64,000 nt of DNA from Paraburkholderia eburnea (GTDB lineage Bacteria > Pseudomonadota > Gammaproteobacteria > Burkholderiales > Burkholderiaceae), in the NCBI RefSeq assembly GCF_002917095.1, contig NZ_PQGA01000003.1, positions 248,001 to 312,000 of the forward strand. The letters are read 5' to 3'. The position numbers and the translations under genes are program-made. Shown piece after piece: positions 49,468 through 62,644 of this stretch (position 1 is its first letter; every line of letters starts with the position of its first letter). Under the pieces are notes generated by a model, which was not told the origin of the DNA, did not search any database, and was given only the letters and a program-made list of their open reading frames with translations.

Positions 49468-51531
49468 ATGCGAGCCAAACTGACAGCCAAACACCCGCGC
49501 CCGGCCACGCCGGAACGCTCCCCCGTCCGACGCGGCAGCACGACCGCCCGCAAACCGGTGCGGCCGGCTGAGGTGCGGCCCGCTGACGCACGTCCGGCGG
49601 CAGCCAAGCACGCGGGCGGCAAACCCGCGCGCGCCGGCAAGCCGATGTCCCGCGAGGATGGCGGTGAGCGTCGTTTTCCGCGTCGGGATGAAGGTGGCGA
49701 ACGCCGCTCGTTCGGTGCGCGTGAGGATGGCGGTGAGCGTCGCTTCCCGCGCCGCGACGAAGGTGGTGAGCGCCGTCCGTTCCGTGCACGCGAGGAAGGC
49801 GGTGAACGCCGCCCGCCCCGCCGTGAGGAAGGTGGCGAACGTCGCTCGTTCGGCGGTCGTGAGGATGGCGGTGAACGTCGCTTCCCGCGTCGGGATGAGG
49901 GTGGTGAGCGCCGTCCGTTCCGTGCACGCGAGGAAGGCGGTGAACGCCGCCCGCCGCGTCGTGACGAAGGCGGCGAACGTCGCTCGTTTGGTGGTCGTGA
50001 GGATGGCGGCGAGCGCCGCTTCCCGCGTCGGGATGAAGGTGGCGAGCGCCGTTCGTTCGGTCCGCGCGAGGACGGCGGTGAGCGTCGCTTCCCGCGTCGG
50101 GATGAGGGCGGCGAACGTCGCCCGTTCCGCGCGCGTGAAGATGGCGGTGATCGTCGCCCGCCGCGTCGTGACGAAGGCGGCGAGCGCCGTTCGTTCGGTC
50201 CGCGCGAGGATGGCGGTGAGCGCCGCTTCCCGCGCCGTGACGAAGGTGGCGAACGTCGCCCGTTCCGCGCGCGTGAAGATGGCGGCGACCGTCGCCCGCC
50301 GCGCCGCGATGAAGGTGGCGAACGTCGTCCGTTCGGTGCTCGCGAAGACGGCGGTGAGCGCCGTTTCCCGCGCCGTGACGAAGGTGGCGAACGTCGCCCG
50401 TTCCGCGCGCGTGAAGATGGTGGTGATCGTCGCCCGCCGCGTCGTGACGAAGGCGCCGAACGTCGCCCGTTCGGTGCGCGCGAAGACGGCGGTGAGCGTC
50501 GCTTCCCGCGTCGGGATGAAGGCGGCGAACGCCGTCCGTTCCGCGCTCGCGAAGACGGTGCCGATCGCCGCCCGCGCGAAGACGCCGGCGATCGTCGCTT
50601 CGCGCGCCCCGTAAAGTCGTCCTACGGCAGCGACCGCGACGGCGCAGCGCCCCGAAAGTTCGCAGATAAGCCCGCCGGCAGGTCCTTCGACAAAGCTCCA
50701 CGCCGCACGCCCGATCAGGACCGCTCACGCGACGCCGCGCCGCAACGCGCCCGCCGCGAGGAAATCGACGGCGACAATACACTGCGTCTGTCCAAGCGCA
50801 TGTCGGAACTGGGCCTGTGCTCGCGCCGAGAAGCCGACGAATGGATCGAAAAAGGCTGGGTCTTTGTCGATGGCGTCGTAGTCGATACGCTCGGCGCCAA
50901 GGTCACGCCCGAGCAGCGCATCGAAATCGACCCCGCCGCGCTCGCCGCGCAGGCGCGCCAGGTGACGATCCTGCTGCACAAGCCGATCGGCTATGTCTCC
51001 GGCCAGGCCGAAGACGGCTATTCACCCGCCGCCACGCTGATCACCGGCGAAAATCACTGGGAAGGCGATCGCTCGGGCATCCGCTTCTCGGCGCAGCATC
51101 TGCGCACGCTCGCGCCGGCCGGCCGCCTCGACATCGATTCGACCGGGCTGCTCGTACTCACGCAGGACGGCCGCGTGGCGAAGCAACTGATCGGCGAAAG
51201 CTCGGACATCGACAAGGAATACCTCGTGCGCGTCACCTACGGCGACATCGAGACCGAAGTCGATCAGCACTTCCCGGCCGAACTGCTTTCGAAGCTGCGC
51301 CACGGCCTCTCGCTCGACGACGTGCCGCTCAAGCCCGCACAGGTCAGCTGGCAGAACGGCGAGCAGCTGCGTTTCGTGCTGCGCGAAGGCAAGAAGCGCC
51401 AGATCCGCCGCATGTGCGAGCTGGTCGGCCTGCACGTAGTGGGCCTCAAGCGCGTACGCATGGGCCAGGTCCTGCTGGGCGCGCTGCCGCAAGGCCAATG
51501 GCGCTACCTGTCGGCGGACGAGGGATTCTGA
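49468..51531 (+). CDS. RluF-like 23S rRNA pseudouridine synthase with repeat-rich N-terminal extension
   Basis: RsuA/RluB/RluE/RluF family enzyme of 687 residues, more than twice the usual 230-290. The catalytic part occupies roughly residues 436-687: an S4 RNA-binding domain (LSKRMSELGLCSRREADEWI), then GRLDIDSTGLLVLT with the catalytic Asp555, KEYLVRVTYGDIE, GKKRQIRRMCELVG and GQWRYLSADE near the end. These last segments resemble RluF most. Residues 62-360 are thirteen tandem 23-residue units rich in Arg, Glu, Asp and Gly (REDGGERRFPRRDEGGERR), a probably disordered region that may bind RNA. The ATG at 49468 follows glnD by 24 bp. A terminator follows. Confidence 0.9.
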   Translation: MRAKLTAKHPRPATPERSPVRRGSTTARKPVRPAEVRPADARPAAAKHAGGKPARAGKPMSREDGGERRFPRRDEGGERRSFGAREDGGERRFPRRDEGGERRPFRAREEGGERRPPRREEGGERRSFGGREDGGERRFPRRDEGGERRPFRAREEGGERRPPRRDEGGERRSFGGREDGGERRFPRRDEGGERRSFGPREDGGERRFPRRDEGGERRPFRAREDGGDRRPPRRDEGGERRSFGPREDGGERRFPRRDEGGERRPFRAREDGGDRRPPRRDEGGERRPFGAREDGGERRFPRRDEGGERRPFRAREDGGDRRPPRRDEGAERRPFGAREDGGERRFPRRDEGGERRPFRAREDGADRRPREDAGDRRFARPVKSSYGSDRDGAAPRKFADKPAGRSFDKAPRRTPDQDRSRDAAPQRARREEIDGDNTLRLSKRMSELGLCSRREADEWIEKGWVFVDGVVVDTLGAKVTPEQRIEIDPAALAAQARQVTILLHKPIGYVSGQAEDGYSPAATLITGENHWEGDRSGIRFSAQHLRTLAPAGRLDIDSTGLLVLTQDGRVAKQLIGESSDIDKEYLVRVTYGDIETEVDQHFPAELLSKLRHGLSLDDVPLKPAQVSWQNGEQLRFVLREGKKRQIRRMCELVGLHVVGLKRVRMGQVLLGALPQGQWRYLSADEGF
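49651..50547 (+). repeat. Thirteen tandem 69-bp units in the pseudouridine synthase gene
   Basis: The unit encodes 23 residues, RxxGGxRRxPRRxEGxERRxFxx; units alternate (FP.. with PP.., RPFRA with RSFGx or RPFGA), giving a 138-bp higher-order period in much of the array. A partial fourteenth unit follows at 50548. All other reading frames here also lack stops, which is a by-product of a stop-free repeat in frame length. Confidence 0.92.
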
Positions 51532-51567
51532 ACGCCCTGACACCGGCGCTTCGTTGCGCCGGGCCAT

Positions 51568-51602
51568 AAAAAATGGGAGCCATTGGCTCCCATTTTTTTT
51601 TC
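51568..51602. terminator. Bidirectional terminator between pseudouridine synthase and def
   Basis: AAAAAATGGGAGCC and GGCTCCCATTTTTT surround the centre ATT, a perfect long stem with A run on one side and nine T on the other. The flanking genes converge. Confidence 0.93.
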
Positions 51603-51622
51603 AGTGTCACGGCTTCGCGGCT

Positions 51623-54561
<2,939 letters not shown>

Positions 54562-55887
54562 TTACTGGCTGAACAGCCGGCGCGTCGCCGGCGAACCGGC
54601 CGGGATACCCGCCTGCTCGAGCTTCGCATAGAGCGTCATGAGCTGCTTGTCGATGTCCTGCAGCACCGATTCCGGCAGCGGCCGGCGCTGGTCGTCCACC
54701 ACACGCCCGCCGATGCGCTCCGCGAGCGAGCGCGCGTAATCGCACATCAGGCGGAACGGCAGGATGTCCTCGTCGGCGACCGGCACGTCGAGGATCAGCG
54801 TGATCATCTGGCCGCCCTTGTAGGTCAGGTCGTCGCGCAGGAAGTTGGTGTCGCCGAACTGCAGCATGAACACGGGACTTTGCTTCGCGTCGAGCTTCAC
54901 GAAACGCGTGCCGTCGCGCGAGAGCAGCAGACCGTCCTGCGCCGACACCGCCTGCACGTAGTTCGCCGACCACGGCGCGCCGTCCGACAGCACGTTGATC
55001 GAAAGCTGCGCGTCGCACTGCGCCGCGAAACCGTCGAGTTCGCGCGCCATCGCGACCGTCTCGGTCATGTCCGGAAATTCGGGCAGGCCGTCCAGCGCAT
55101 CGGCGAACTGATGCACGCCCGCGACGAACTCCGAAAACTCCAGCTCGTTGAGCGGACCGCTGCGGTTCGCAAGCTGTGCGGCCGCGCGCAGCTCTTCGTA
55201 GCGCACGCCGTTTTGCAGCAGCTCCCAGCTATCGCCGCCTTCGGGCTTGCCTTCGATATGCACAGGCTTGCTGCCCGCGCGGCGCAGGCGCTGCGCGAGC
55301 GGAATCACGCGCTCGCCGGGCAATGCGGCGCCCAGGCGAATCGGCACGATGCAATCGATTCGGCGGTCCACGATAGCGGGCGGCGCCGAGGAAATCGTCG
55401 TAGCGGCCGGAAGCACCGGCTCGATGCGCTCGTCTTCACCCGCAACGGCCTGCGCGTGCGTTTGCTCTTCGGCGGCGTGCCCGGCAGGCGCGGTCTCGCC
55501 GTGCTCATCCGGCGTCACGGCGGGCGCGTCGCCTTCAGTGTGCGCCACCTCAGTGTCGGCGAAGCCGTTCGGCGAGGTGTTTTCGGCCTGAATGTCGACA
55601 GGCGTGTCGGCGGGCGCCGCCGTGCCGAAGCCCGGTTCCATGCGCTCGACGGCTTCCTCTGGAGCGCCGCCAGCCAGCGACGGCTCGCGCCGCGACGGCG
55701 CGCGGGCCGGCTCGATGAACGGGCCAGGCTCCTGCAACTCGTCGCGTTGCGGCGACTCGACTGCTTCCTCGGGCATCGGGCGCGGCATGCGGCGGCGCAC
55801 CCTGGCGCCCTGCCACGCGTTGTACACCACCACGCCCCCGACGACTACGGCGCCAGCGCCGATCAACCCGAGAGTCAACTGATCCAT
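54562..55887 (-). CDS. zipA: ZipA-like cell division protein
   Basis: Inner-membrane protein that tethers FtsZ to the septum. The 441-residue product has the expected order: an N-terminal anchor (LTLGLIGAGAVVVGGVVVYN, residues 4-23), a long Pro/Ala/Glu-rich linker (about 30-175) and the C-terminal ZipA FtsZ-binding domain (from about 190; CDAQLSINVLSDGAPWSANY, MLQFGDTNFLRDDLTYKGGQ, ILDVPVADEDILPFRLMCDY). The ATG at 55887 has GGAG five bases upstream. It lies between smc and ligA on the same strand. It resembles the Burkholderia FtsZ-binding proteins more than E. coli ZipA, which is shorter (328). Confidence 0.88.
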   Translation of the reverse strand: MDQLTLGLIGAGAVVVGGVVVYNAWQGARVRRRMPRPMPEEAVESPQRDELQEPGPFIEPARAPSRREPSLAGGAPEEAVERMEPGFGTAAPADTPVDIQAENTSPNGFADTEVAHTEGDAPAVTPDEHGETAPAGHAAEEQTHAQAVAGEDERIEPVLPAATTISSAPPAIVDRRIDCIVPIRLGAALPGERVIPLAQRLRRAGSKPVHIEGKPEGGDSWELLQNGVRYEELRAAAQLANRSGPLNELEFSEFVAGVHQFADALDGLPEFPDMTETVAMARELDGFAAQCDAQLSINVLSDGAPWSANYVQAVSAQDGLLLSRDGTRFVKLDAKQSPVFMLQFGDTNFLRDDLTYKGGQMITLILDVPVADEDILPFRLMCDYARSLAERIGGRVVDDQRRPLPESVLQDIDKQLMTLYAKLEQAGIPAGSPATRRLFSQ

Positions 55888-56118
55888 GCATGCTCCATCT
55901 GCAATTCCTTTCCGGCGGCACACCCAGGCCTGAGCCCGTGCGTCTGCCGCAAGCGTGGCATCGCGGGCATCTGCGCCGGCCGCCATCGTGAGGCGCTGCC
56001 GGACGCGCACCGCGCGCCGTCCCTTAGATTCCTGAACCGTCCCGACTGCGTGGCCGAAATTCAGCCCGTCGTTCAGCCGGCTTTTCAGCCCGTTTTTGCG
56101 TCGCTACTCAATCGATAT

Positions 56119-59100
56119 TCAGCCGATATTCTGAGCGAAACCCGCAGCCGTTTCCATGTCCACGGCCACGATGCGCGACACGCCCTGCTCCTGCATCGTC
56201 ACGCCAATGAGTTGCTGCGCCATCTCCATCGCGATCTTGTTGTGCGAGATGAAGAGGAACTGCGTCTTGTCCGACATCGCGCGCACCAGGTTGGCGAAGC
56301 GCTCCGTGTTGGCGTCGTCGAGCGGCGCGTCCACCTCGTCGAGCAGGCAGAACGGCGCCGGATTGAGCTGGAACATCGCGAACACGAGCGCCGTGGCCGT
56401 AAGCGCTTTTTCGCCGCCCGACAGCAAGTGGATGGTCGAATTCTTCTTGCCAGGCGGCTGGGCCATCACCTGCACGCCCGCGTCGAGAATCTCGTCGCCG
56501 GTCATGATGAGCTTCGCCTGGCCGCCGCCGAACAGACGCGGGAACAGCTCGCCGAAATGGTGATTCACCTGATCGAACGTACCCTGCAGCAGCGTGCGCG
56601 TTTCCTGGTCGATCTTGCGAATCGCGTCTTCGAGCGTTTCGATCGCGCTCGTCAGGTCGGCCGACTGCGCGTCAAGGAAGCGCTTGCGTTCCGTCGCGGC
56701 GGCCAGTTCGTCGAGCGCGGCCATATTGACGGGCCCGAGCGCCGCGATCGCGTTGTTGATGCGCGTGACTTCGCCTTGCAGGTACGGCGCCTTGAGATCC
56801 GGCGTGAGCTTTTCCTGCAGCGCGATTTCGTCCACGCCCGCGGCCTGAAGCTGCTCGACGTACTGCTCGCCATTCAGGCGCGCGGCCTGTTCCTTCAACT
56901 GCAGTTCGGTGATACGGTCGCGCAGCGGTTGCAGCGCGCGCTCGGCGTTCAGGCGCGTCTCGTCGGCGGCGCGCAGTTTGGCGCTCAGATCGTCGAGTTC
57001 GGCGCGCGCGTTGCGCAGCGCTTCTTCCTTTTCGGCGCGAATTTCCAGCGCATCGTGCAAGCCGGTGTGCGCGGTCTGCTCGTTGATGGTTTCGAGTTCG
57101 GCGCGCGCGTCTTCGAGCGAGGCGGCCACGCGCTCGCTCTGATCGTGCGCGACCTGAACGTTGCGCTTGAGCTCTTCGATGCGATTGGCCATGTTGCGCG
57201 CCGCAAAACGCGCGTCGCCCGCGGCGCGTTCGAGATCGCGCGCCTGATTACGCGCGGCACCGAGTTCTTCGTCGAGCGCTTCGAACGCGAGCTGGTTGTC
57301 CTCGAAGCGGGCCTGCAGTTCAGCGAGTTCGGTGTCGTGACGCTCGAAGTTCGCTTCCGATTCCGCACGCAGCGCGCGCTGCTCTTCGATCTGCGCGCGA
57401 ATTTCTTCACGTTCCTCGCGGATCTGCGTGCTGCGCGCCGTGTAGCGTTCGTGCGCCTGGGTCAGCTTGAGCACGTCCATCTGCAGCGCGTGCACGCGTT
57501 GCGTCGCGCGTTCGGCCTGCTGGCGCAACTCGGCGAGTTGCTGGGCCGCCTGGGTATGCGCCGCTTCGGCGCGCACCACGGCCGTACGCGCGTCGTCGGC
57601 GAGCAGCGCCTGGGCGCGCAATTGACGCGTGAGGTTTTCGATTTCCTGCTGGCGCGCCAGCATACCGGCCTGTTCCGAGTCGGCGGCATAGAGCTGCACG
57701 CCGACACGCGTGACCATATGGCCCGCCTTCACCACGAACGTACCGCCTTCGGGCAGTTGCGCGCGCTGGGCGAGTCCTTCGGCCAGATCGGCGGCCACGA
57801 AGGTCGTGCCCAGCCACTCGGTCAGGACGGCGCGCAGGCCCGCGTCGTCGATACGCACGAGCGAGAGCAGCGGCGTCAAACCTGCGGGCGCGGCGGGCGT
57901 CGCAGCCGCGAGCGGCGGCGCATAGAACGCGAGCTTGGCCGGCGGCGCATCGCTGGCGAACGCTTTCACCCAGTCGAGATTCGATACTTCGAGCGCGGCC
58001 AGGCGCTCGCGCAGCACGGCTTCCAGTGCGGTTTCCCAACCGGCTTCGACGTGCAGCTTCTTCCACAGACGCGGCAGCGAATCCAGTTCGTGACGTTCGA
58101 GCCACGGCTGGATCTTGCCTTCGGTCTGCACGTTTTCCTGCAGTTGCTTGAGCGCTGCAAGACGGGCTTCGAGCTGATGGGTCTGCGCGCTTTCCGCGTT
58201 GACGCGCTCGTGCGCGGCGCGGCGTTCCGCGTCCAGACGCGGCACGGTTTCCTGCGCATCGGCCAGACGATCCTGTGCGTCGCGCTGGATCTCTTCCTGC
58301 TCCGCGAGCTGCATGCGCAACTCTTCGAGCTGCACTTCGTCGGGCGCGTCCAGGCCGCTCGCTTCCGACTTCAGGCGCTCTTCGCGCTGCTGGAATTGCT
58401 GGAGCATCTGGTCGGCGTTGCGCTGATGGGCGGCTTCGAGCTTGATCGCCTGTTCCGTGCGCGCGATGCCGGCACGCTCTTCGTTGAGCTGCGACTGCGC
58501 ATCGCGCCAGCGGTTTTCGAGCGCGGGCAGCGCTTCCTGCTTCGCGGCGGCCTCCTCTTCGGCAACGGCCGCTTTTTCCTCGCCCATCGCAAGCTGCTCT
58601 TCGGCGTCTTCGATGTCGTCCTGGGCCTTCTGCGCCTGCACCTGCCATTGCTCGCGCTGCGCGGTGAGCGCGGCGATCTGCGCCCGCACGCGATTGCGCG
58701 ACTCGACGATAAACTTGATTTCGGCTTCGAGGCGGCTCACCTCGGCGTTCGCCTCGTAAAGCGAGCCCTGCGCGCCCTGCATGGCGTCGCTCGCCGAATA
58801 GTGCGCGACACGCAGCGTTTCGAGCTGCGCCTCGACTTCGCGCAACTGCGCCGTGTGGCGTTCCAGGTCGATTTGCGCCTGCTCGATCGCACGTTGCTGG
58901 CGTTGCTGTTCGGCCGCAGCTTCGTTCTTGCGCAGCAGCCACAAGAGACGCTGCTTTTCTTCGCCGTCTGCCTGCAGTTCGCGAAAGCGCGTCGCCACCA
59001 CGGCCTGGCCTTCGAGCTTCTCGAGATTGGTCGAGAGTTCGCGCACGATGTCTTCCACACGCGTCAGATTCTCGCGCGTGTCGTGCAGACGGTTTTCGGT

Positions 59101-59637
59101 TTCGCGGCGGCGTTCCTTGTATTTCGACACGCCAGCGGCTTCTTCGAGGAACACGCGCAGTTCTTCGGGCTTGGCCTCGATGATGCGCGCGATCATGCCC
59201 TGCCCGATGATCGCGTAGGCGCGGGGCCCAAGCCCGGTGCCGAGGAAGATGTCCTGGATGTCGCGGCGGCGCGCCGGCAGGTTGTTGATGTAATAGCTCG
59301 AGGTGCCGTCACGCGTGAGCACGCGCTTGACGGCGATTTCGGCATATTGGCCCCACTGGCCGGCGGCGCGGCCGTCCGCGTTGTCGAACACGAGTTCGAC
59401 GCTCGCGCGGCTACCGGGCTTGCGCGCCGTGGAGCCGTTGAAGATAACGTCCTGCATCGACTCGCCGCGCAGCTCGGAGGCGCGGGATTCGCCCAGCACC
59501 CAGCGCACGGCGTCGATGATGTTCGATTTGCCACAGCCATTCGGCCCGACCACTCCGACGAGTTGGCCCGGGACCTGAAAATGCGTGGGATCGACGAAAG
59601 ATTTGAAGCCAGCGAGTTTAATCGAGGTCAGACGCAC
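56119..59637 (-). CDS. smc: Chromosome segregation protein SMC
   Basis: Condensin ATPase that organises and segregates the chromosome with ScpA/ScpB (not in the window). The 1172-residue protein has the Walker A GPNGCGKSNIIDAVRWVLGE (31-50), a long coiled-coil arm, a hinge around residues 500-660 (WETALEAVLRERLAALEVSN), a second coiled coil, then the signature LLSGGEKALTATALVFAMFQ and Walker B PFCLLDEVDAPLDDANTERF. The start is taken as the GTG at 59637 (RLTSIKLAGFKSFVDPTHF); an upstream in-frame start at 59715 has no homology. First gene of smc-zipA. Confidence 0.97.
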   Translation of the reverse strand: MRLTSIKLAGFKSFVDPTHFQVPGQLVGVVGPNGCGKSNIIDAVRWVLGESRASELRGESMQDVIFNGSTARKPGSRASVELVFDNADGRAAGQWGQYAEIAVKRVLTRDGTSSYYINNLPARRRDIQDIFLGTGLGPRAYAIIGQGMIARIIEAKPEELRVFLEEAAGVSKYKERRRETENRLHDTRENLTRVEDIVRELSTNLEKLEGQAVVATRFRELQADGEEKQRLLWLLRKNEAAAEQQRQQRAIEQAQIDLERHTAQLREVEAQLETLRVAHYSASDAMQGAQGSLYEANAEVSRLEAEIKFIVESRNRVRAQIAALTAQREQWQVQAQKAQDDIEDAEEQLAMGEEKAAVAEEEAAAKQEALPALENRWRDAQSQLNEERAGIARTEQAIKLEAAHQRNADQMLQQFQQREERLKSEASGLDAPDEVQLEELRMQLAEQEEIQRDAQDRLADAQETVPRLDAERRAAHERVNAESAQTHQLEARLAALKQLQENVQTEGKIQPWLERHELDSLPRLWKKLHVEAGWETALEAVLRERLAALEVSNLDWVKAFASDAPPAKLAFYAPPLAAATPAAPAGLTPLLSLVRIDDAGLRAVLTEWLGTTFVAADLAEGLAQRAQLPEGGTFVVKAGHMVTRVGVQLYAADSEQAGMLARQQEIENLTRQLRAQALLADDARTAVVRAEAAHTQAAQQLAELRQQAERATQRVHALQMDVLKLTQAHERYTARSTQIREEREEIRAQIEEQRALRAESEANFERHDTELAELQARFEDNQLAFEALDEELGAARNQARDLERAAGDARFAARNMANRIEELKRNVQVAHDQSERVAASLEDARAELETINEQTAHTGLHDALEIRAEKEEALRNARAELDDLSAKLRAADETRLNAERALQPLRDRITELQLKEQAARLNGEQYVEQLQAAGVDEIALQEKLTPDLKAPYLQGEVTRINNAIAALGPVNMAALDELAAATERKRFLDAQSADLTSAIETLEDAIRKIDQETRTLLQGTFDQVNHHFGELFPRLFGGGQAKLIMTGDEILDAGVQVMAQPPGKKNSTIHLLSGGEKALTATALVFAMFQLNPAPFCLLDEVDAPLDDANTERFANLVRAMSDKTQFLFISHNKIAMEMAQQLIGVTMQEQGVSRIVAVDMETAAGFAQNIG

Positions 59638-59859
59638 GGCGATATCGCTGTTGGAATAGGAAGAGTGAACGGGACCGCCCGCGCCGCTGGTCGCAGGCCG
59701 CGCGCCGTCGACCAAGGCTCCGGTCGCACGACGGCGCGGCGCGCCGCATCAGGCATACATCAAGCATCTCGGGCAGCCGCCACGGCTCGCCGCACCACGC
59801 GCTTCATACACTTTTCATACACTTGCATGCGCGAGCCGGCTGGCGAGGATCAGCGGCAA

Positions 59860-61005
59860 TCATACCATCGCGCGCGAGCCATTCCGCCCGCTGCGCGGAC
59901 AAGCGCCGGGCATCGCGCTGTCTTTCGCGTCGCTTTCGGGTTCGTCGGCGGCTTTATCGGCGTCGGTCGCTGTGCTCGCGTCGCTTTTGGGGCTATTGCA
60001 TGGCGCGCCGCCATCGTCGTCGACACGGCTGGTCTGCGCGTGCGCGATCGCGCTGGCATCGGCGCTTTCGTGCACGCGGGGCGCCGTGTGAGTGTCCTCC
60101 CGTTTCTGCGTGCGGTACTGCGTGCGGTGCACCCAGCTCGACAGCAGCGAAGCGAGCACGATGCACGCCCCGCCCGCCCATTCGCGCGGCCCGGGCGTCT
60201 CGCCCGCGAGCAGCCACGACGAGAGCGCCGTCACGACGATTTCGAACAGCATGATGATCGAGGCGCGGTTCGCCGGCACGCGCGCGAGACCGTACTGCAC
60301 GAGCATGTTGTTCGAACTGAGCAACAGGCCAAGCACCAGCACCAGCAGCACGACCCGCGCAACCGGCTCGCCGGCATGGAGCGCAGGCAGCGGCTCGAAG
60401 CACGAGGCCAGCGCGCCGAAGATCGCCGCGCCGCCGAAGATCACGGCCGTGCGCATTTCGGGTTTCATCTGCGGCAGGACACGGCTCGTTTTCACGACCA
60501 GCACGTTGCTCATCGCGAAACCCATCCCGGCGACGAGGCCCGCCCACTCCGCCGCGCTACCCGGCAACGGCACGCCGAGCCTGGGCGACCACAGCATCAT
60601 CACCGCGCCGAGCAGCGACAGCCCGGCGAGCGCCGCGCCCGACCACGACAGGCGTTCGTGCAGGATGAAGTGCGCGAAGATCGCGGTCCACGCGGGCGTG
60701 AGATAAAAGAGCAGCAGCACGCGCATCACTTCGCCGTGGATCGCACCCCACACAAAGCCGATGTTGGTCACGCCCGCCGCGAGGCCCAACATTGGCAGAA
60801 TCCAGTGCCAGCGCACCGTGGCGATCGAGCGGCGGCGCAGCAGCAGCACGAACAGGCAGCCCGCCGCGCTCGTGGCGGCGCCCGCGGCCGTGCCGGTCAA
60901 GCCGAAGCTCGCGAGCGTGCGCAGCGGATACCAGATGACACCCCAGACCGAAGCGCCGATCAGGATGGCGAGCGTCGGCCAGCCGGCCTTCAGGCTCGCG
61001 TTCAT
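59860..61005 (-). CDS. EamA-type (DMT) transporter with hydrophilic C-terminal tail
   Basis: A 381-residue inner-membrane transporter with two EamA repeats: WPTLAILIGASVWGVIWYPL opens the first, and AGMGFAMSNVLVVKTSRVLP the second, with YGLARVPANRASIIMLFEIV and SWLLAGETPGPREW typical of the family's C-terminal helices. About ten helices; substrate unknown. After the last helix a tail of about 85 residues, rich in Asp, Ala and Ser, extends beyond the usual family end (about 300). It lies between smc and dapC, divergent from dapC. Confidence 0.87.
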   Translation of the reverse strand: MNASLKAGWPTLAILIGASVWGVIWYPLRTLASFGLTGTAAGAATSAAGCLFVLLLRRRSIATVRWHWILPMLGLAAGVTNIGFVWGAIHGEVMRVLLLFYLTPAWTAIFAHFILHERLSWSGAALAGLSLLGAVMMLWSPRLGVPLPGSAAEWAGLVAGMGFAMSNVLVVKTSRVLPQMKPEMRTAVIFGGAAIFGALASCFEPLPALHAGEPVARVVLLVLVLGLLLSSNNMLVQYGLARVPANRASIIMLFEIVVTALSSWLLAGETPGPREWAGGACIVLASLLSSWVHRTQYRTQKREDTHTAPRVHESADASAIAHAQTSRVDDDGGAPCNSPKSDASTATDADKAADEPESDAKDSAMPGACPRSGRNGSRAMV

Positions 61006-61281
61006 TGTGCTGGCCGCGAGGTGCGGCTATTCACCGGCGGCGTTCCATTCACGGATTGCATGTCTCTCCTTTTTGCCTCTGCGGCTCACGTCCGGCTTGC
61101 CGTGCGAGCCTTTCCGGCCCGCAACGTCCGGACGACACCACGTTATAATTCACGCTTTTCCAGCCACAGCAGCCGCGCAGCGATCCGCAGCGACCGTCTT
61201 CGGCCCCGCCGCGCCCGCGCCGATGCGCGCCACCATGCTGCCACGCTGTCCATCCGTCTTTCGCGTCCGCCCGCCAAGCCA

Positions 61282-62538
61282 GTGAATCCGCTACTCGACA
61301 CCCTCCAGTCCTATCCCTTCGAAAAGCTGCGCGTGCTCTTCAAGGACGTCACGCCGAACGCCGGCCTGCGCCACATCAGCTTCGGGATCGGCGAGCCTAA
61401 ACACCCGACGCCCGCGCTGATCCGCGACGCCATCGTCGCCTCGCTCGACGGTCTGTCGGTGTATCCGGCGACGGGCGGCACGCCCGCGCTGCGCGAAGCG
61501 ATCGCGAAATGGGTGACCGAGCGCTACGCGCTGCCCGCCATCGACGCCAGCACTCAGGTGCTGCCGGTGTCGGGTTCGCGCGAGGCGCTGTTCGCGCTCG
61601 CCCAGGCCGTGGTGGATCCGACGGCAGGCGCGAAGGACCCGGCAAAGCGGGCGATCGTACTCTGCCCGAACCCGTTCTACCAGATCTATGAAGGCGCCGC
61701 GCTGCTCGCGGGCGGCGAGCCGTACTTCGTGAACAGCGATCCGGCCCGCAACTTCGCCTGCGATTACTCGCAGGTGCCCGACGAAGTCTGGGCCCGCACC
61801 CAGTTGCTGTTCGTCTGCTCGCCGGGCAACCCGACCGGCGCCGTGCTCACGCTCGACGACTGGCGCGAACTGTTCGCGCTGTCCGACCGCTACGGCTTCG
61901 TGATCGCGTCCGACGAATGCTATTCGGAGATCTATTTCGACGAAACGAAGCCGCCGCTGGGCGGCCTCGAAGCGGCGCACCAGCTGGGCCGGGGCTTCGA
62001 GCGCCTCGTCATGCTGTCGAGCCTGTCCAAGCGCTCGAACGCGCCGGGCATGCGCTCGGGGTTCGTCGCGGGCGATGCGGCCATCCTCAAGCAGTTCCTG
62101 CTCTATCGCACCTACCACGGCTCGGCGATGTCGCCGGTCTGGCAGTCCGCCAGCATCGCCGCGTGGGGCGACGAAGCGCATGTGCGCGAGAACCGCGCAA
62201 AATACGTGCGGAAGTTTTCGACCGTCACGCCCATGCTCGCCGAGGTGCTGGACGTAAAGCTGCCCGACGCGGCGTTCTACCTCTGGGCCAACGTCGCGCG
62301 CACGGGCCTGTCGGACGCCGCGTTCGCCCAGCGCCTCTACGCCGACTATAATGTGACGGTTCTGCCGGGCTCGTATCTCGCGCGCGAAGCGCACGGCACG
62401 AATCCCGGCGCCGGTTTCGTGCGCCTCGCCCTCGTCGCCGACGTCGAGGAGTGCATCGAGGGCGCGCAGCGCATCGTCGACTTCTGCCGCTCGCTCGAAG
62501 CCAACCGCAGCCTTCAAACCACCGGGAAGCCGCTTTAA
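61282..62538 (+). CDS. dapC: N-succinyldiaminopimelate aminotransferase
   Basis: PLP enzyme of the succinylase branch of lysine/meso-DAP synthesis. The 418-residue class I/II aminotransferase has [18 protein letters not shown], the PLP Lys250 in [29 protein letters not shown] (Asn/Pro motif) and [13 protein letters not shown] (Asp/Tyr). The GTG at 61282 ([20 protein letters not shown]) gives the family N-terminus. The same frame is open for thousands of bases upstream on the antisense of smc and zipA, which is not gene evidence. dapD follows after 106 bp. Confidence 0.94.
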   Translation: MNPLLDTLQSYPFEKLRVLFKDVTPNAGLRHISFGIGEPKHPTPALIRDAIVASLDGLSVYPATGGTPALREAIAKWVTERYALPAIDASTQVLPVSGSREALFALAQAVVDPTAGAKDPAKRAIVLCPNPFYQIYEGAALLAGGEPYFVNSDPARNFACDYSQVPDEVWARTQLLFVCSPGNPTGAVLTLDDWRELFALSDRYGFVIASDECYSEIYFDETKPPLGGLEAAHQLGRGFERLVMLSSLSKRSNAPGMRSGFVAGDAAILKQFLLYRTYHGSAMSPVWQSASIAAWGDEAHVRENRAKYVRKFSTVTPMLAEVLDVKLPDAAFYLWANVARTGLSDAAFAQRLYADYNVTVLPGSYLAREAHGTNPGAGFVRLALVADVEECIEGAQRIVDFCRSLEANRSLQTTGKPL

Positions 62539-62644
62539 CCGCTTCTCCCGCACGCGCGCCGCGCGTGCCACGCTTTGCCGATCGCGCCCTCGCGGTGCGC
62601 TTTTTCACCGCGCTTTTTCACCGAACTCTCACGAAATCACCACC

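Noticed and set aside
49466..50782. Minus-strand 438-codon His/Arg-rich repeat protein and a plus-strand frame-2 repeat protein at 49658-50614
   Set aside because: By-products of the stop-free 69-bp repeat; no start signals or homology, and the main frame is clearly the coding one.
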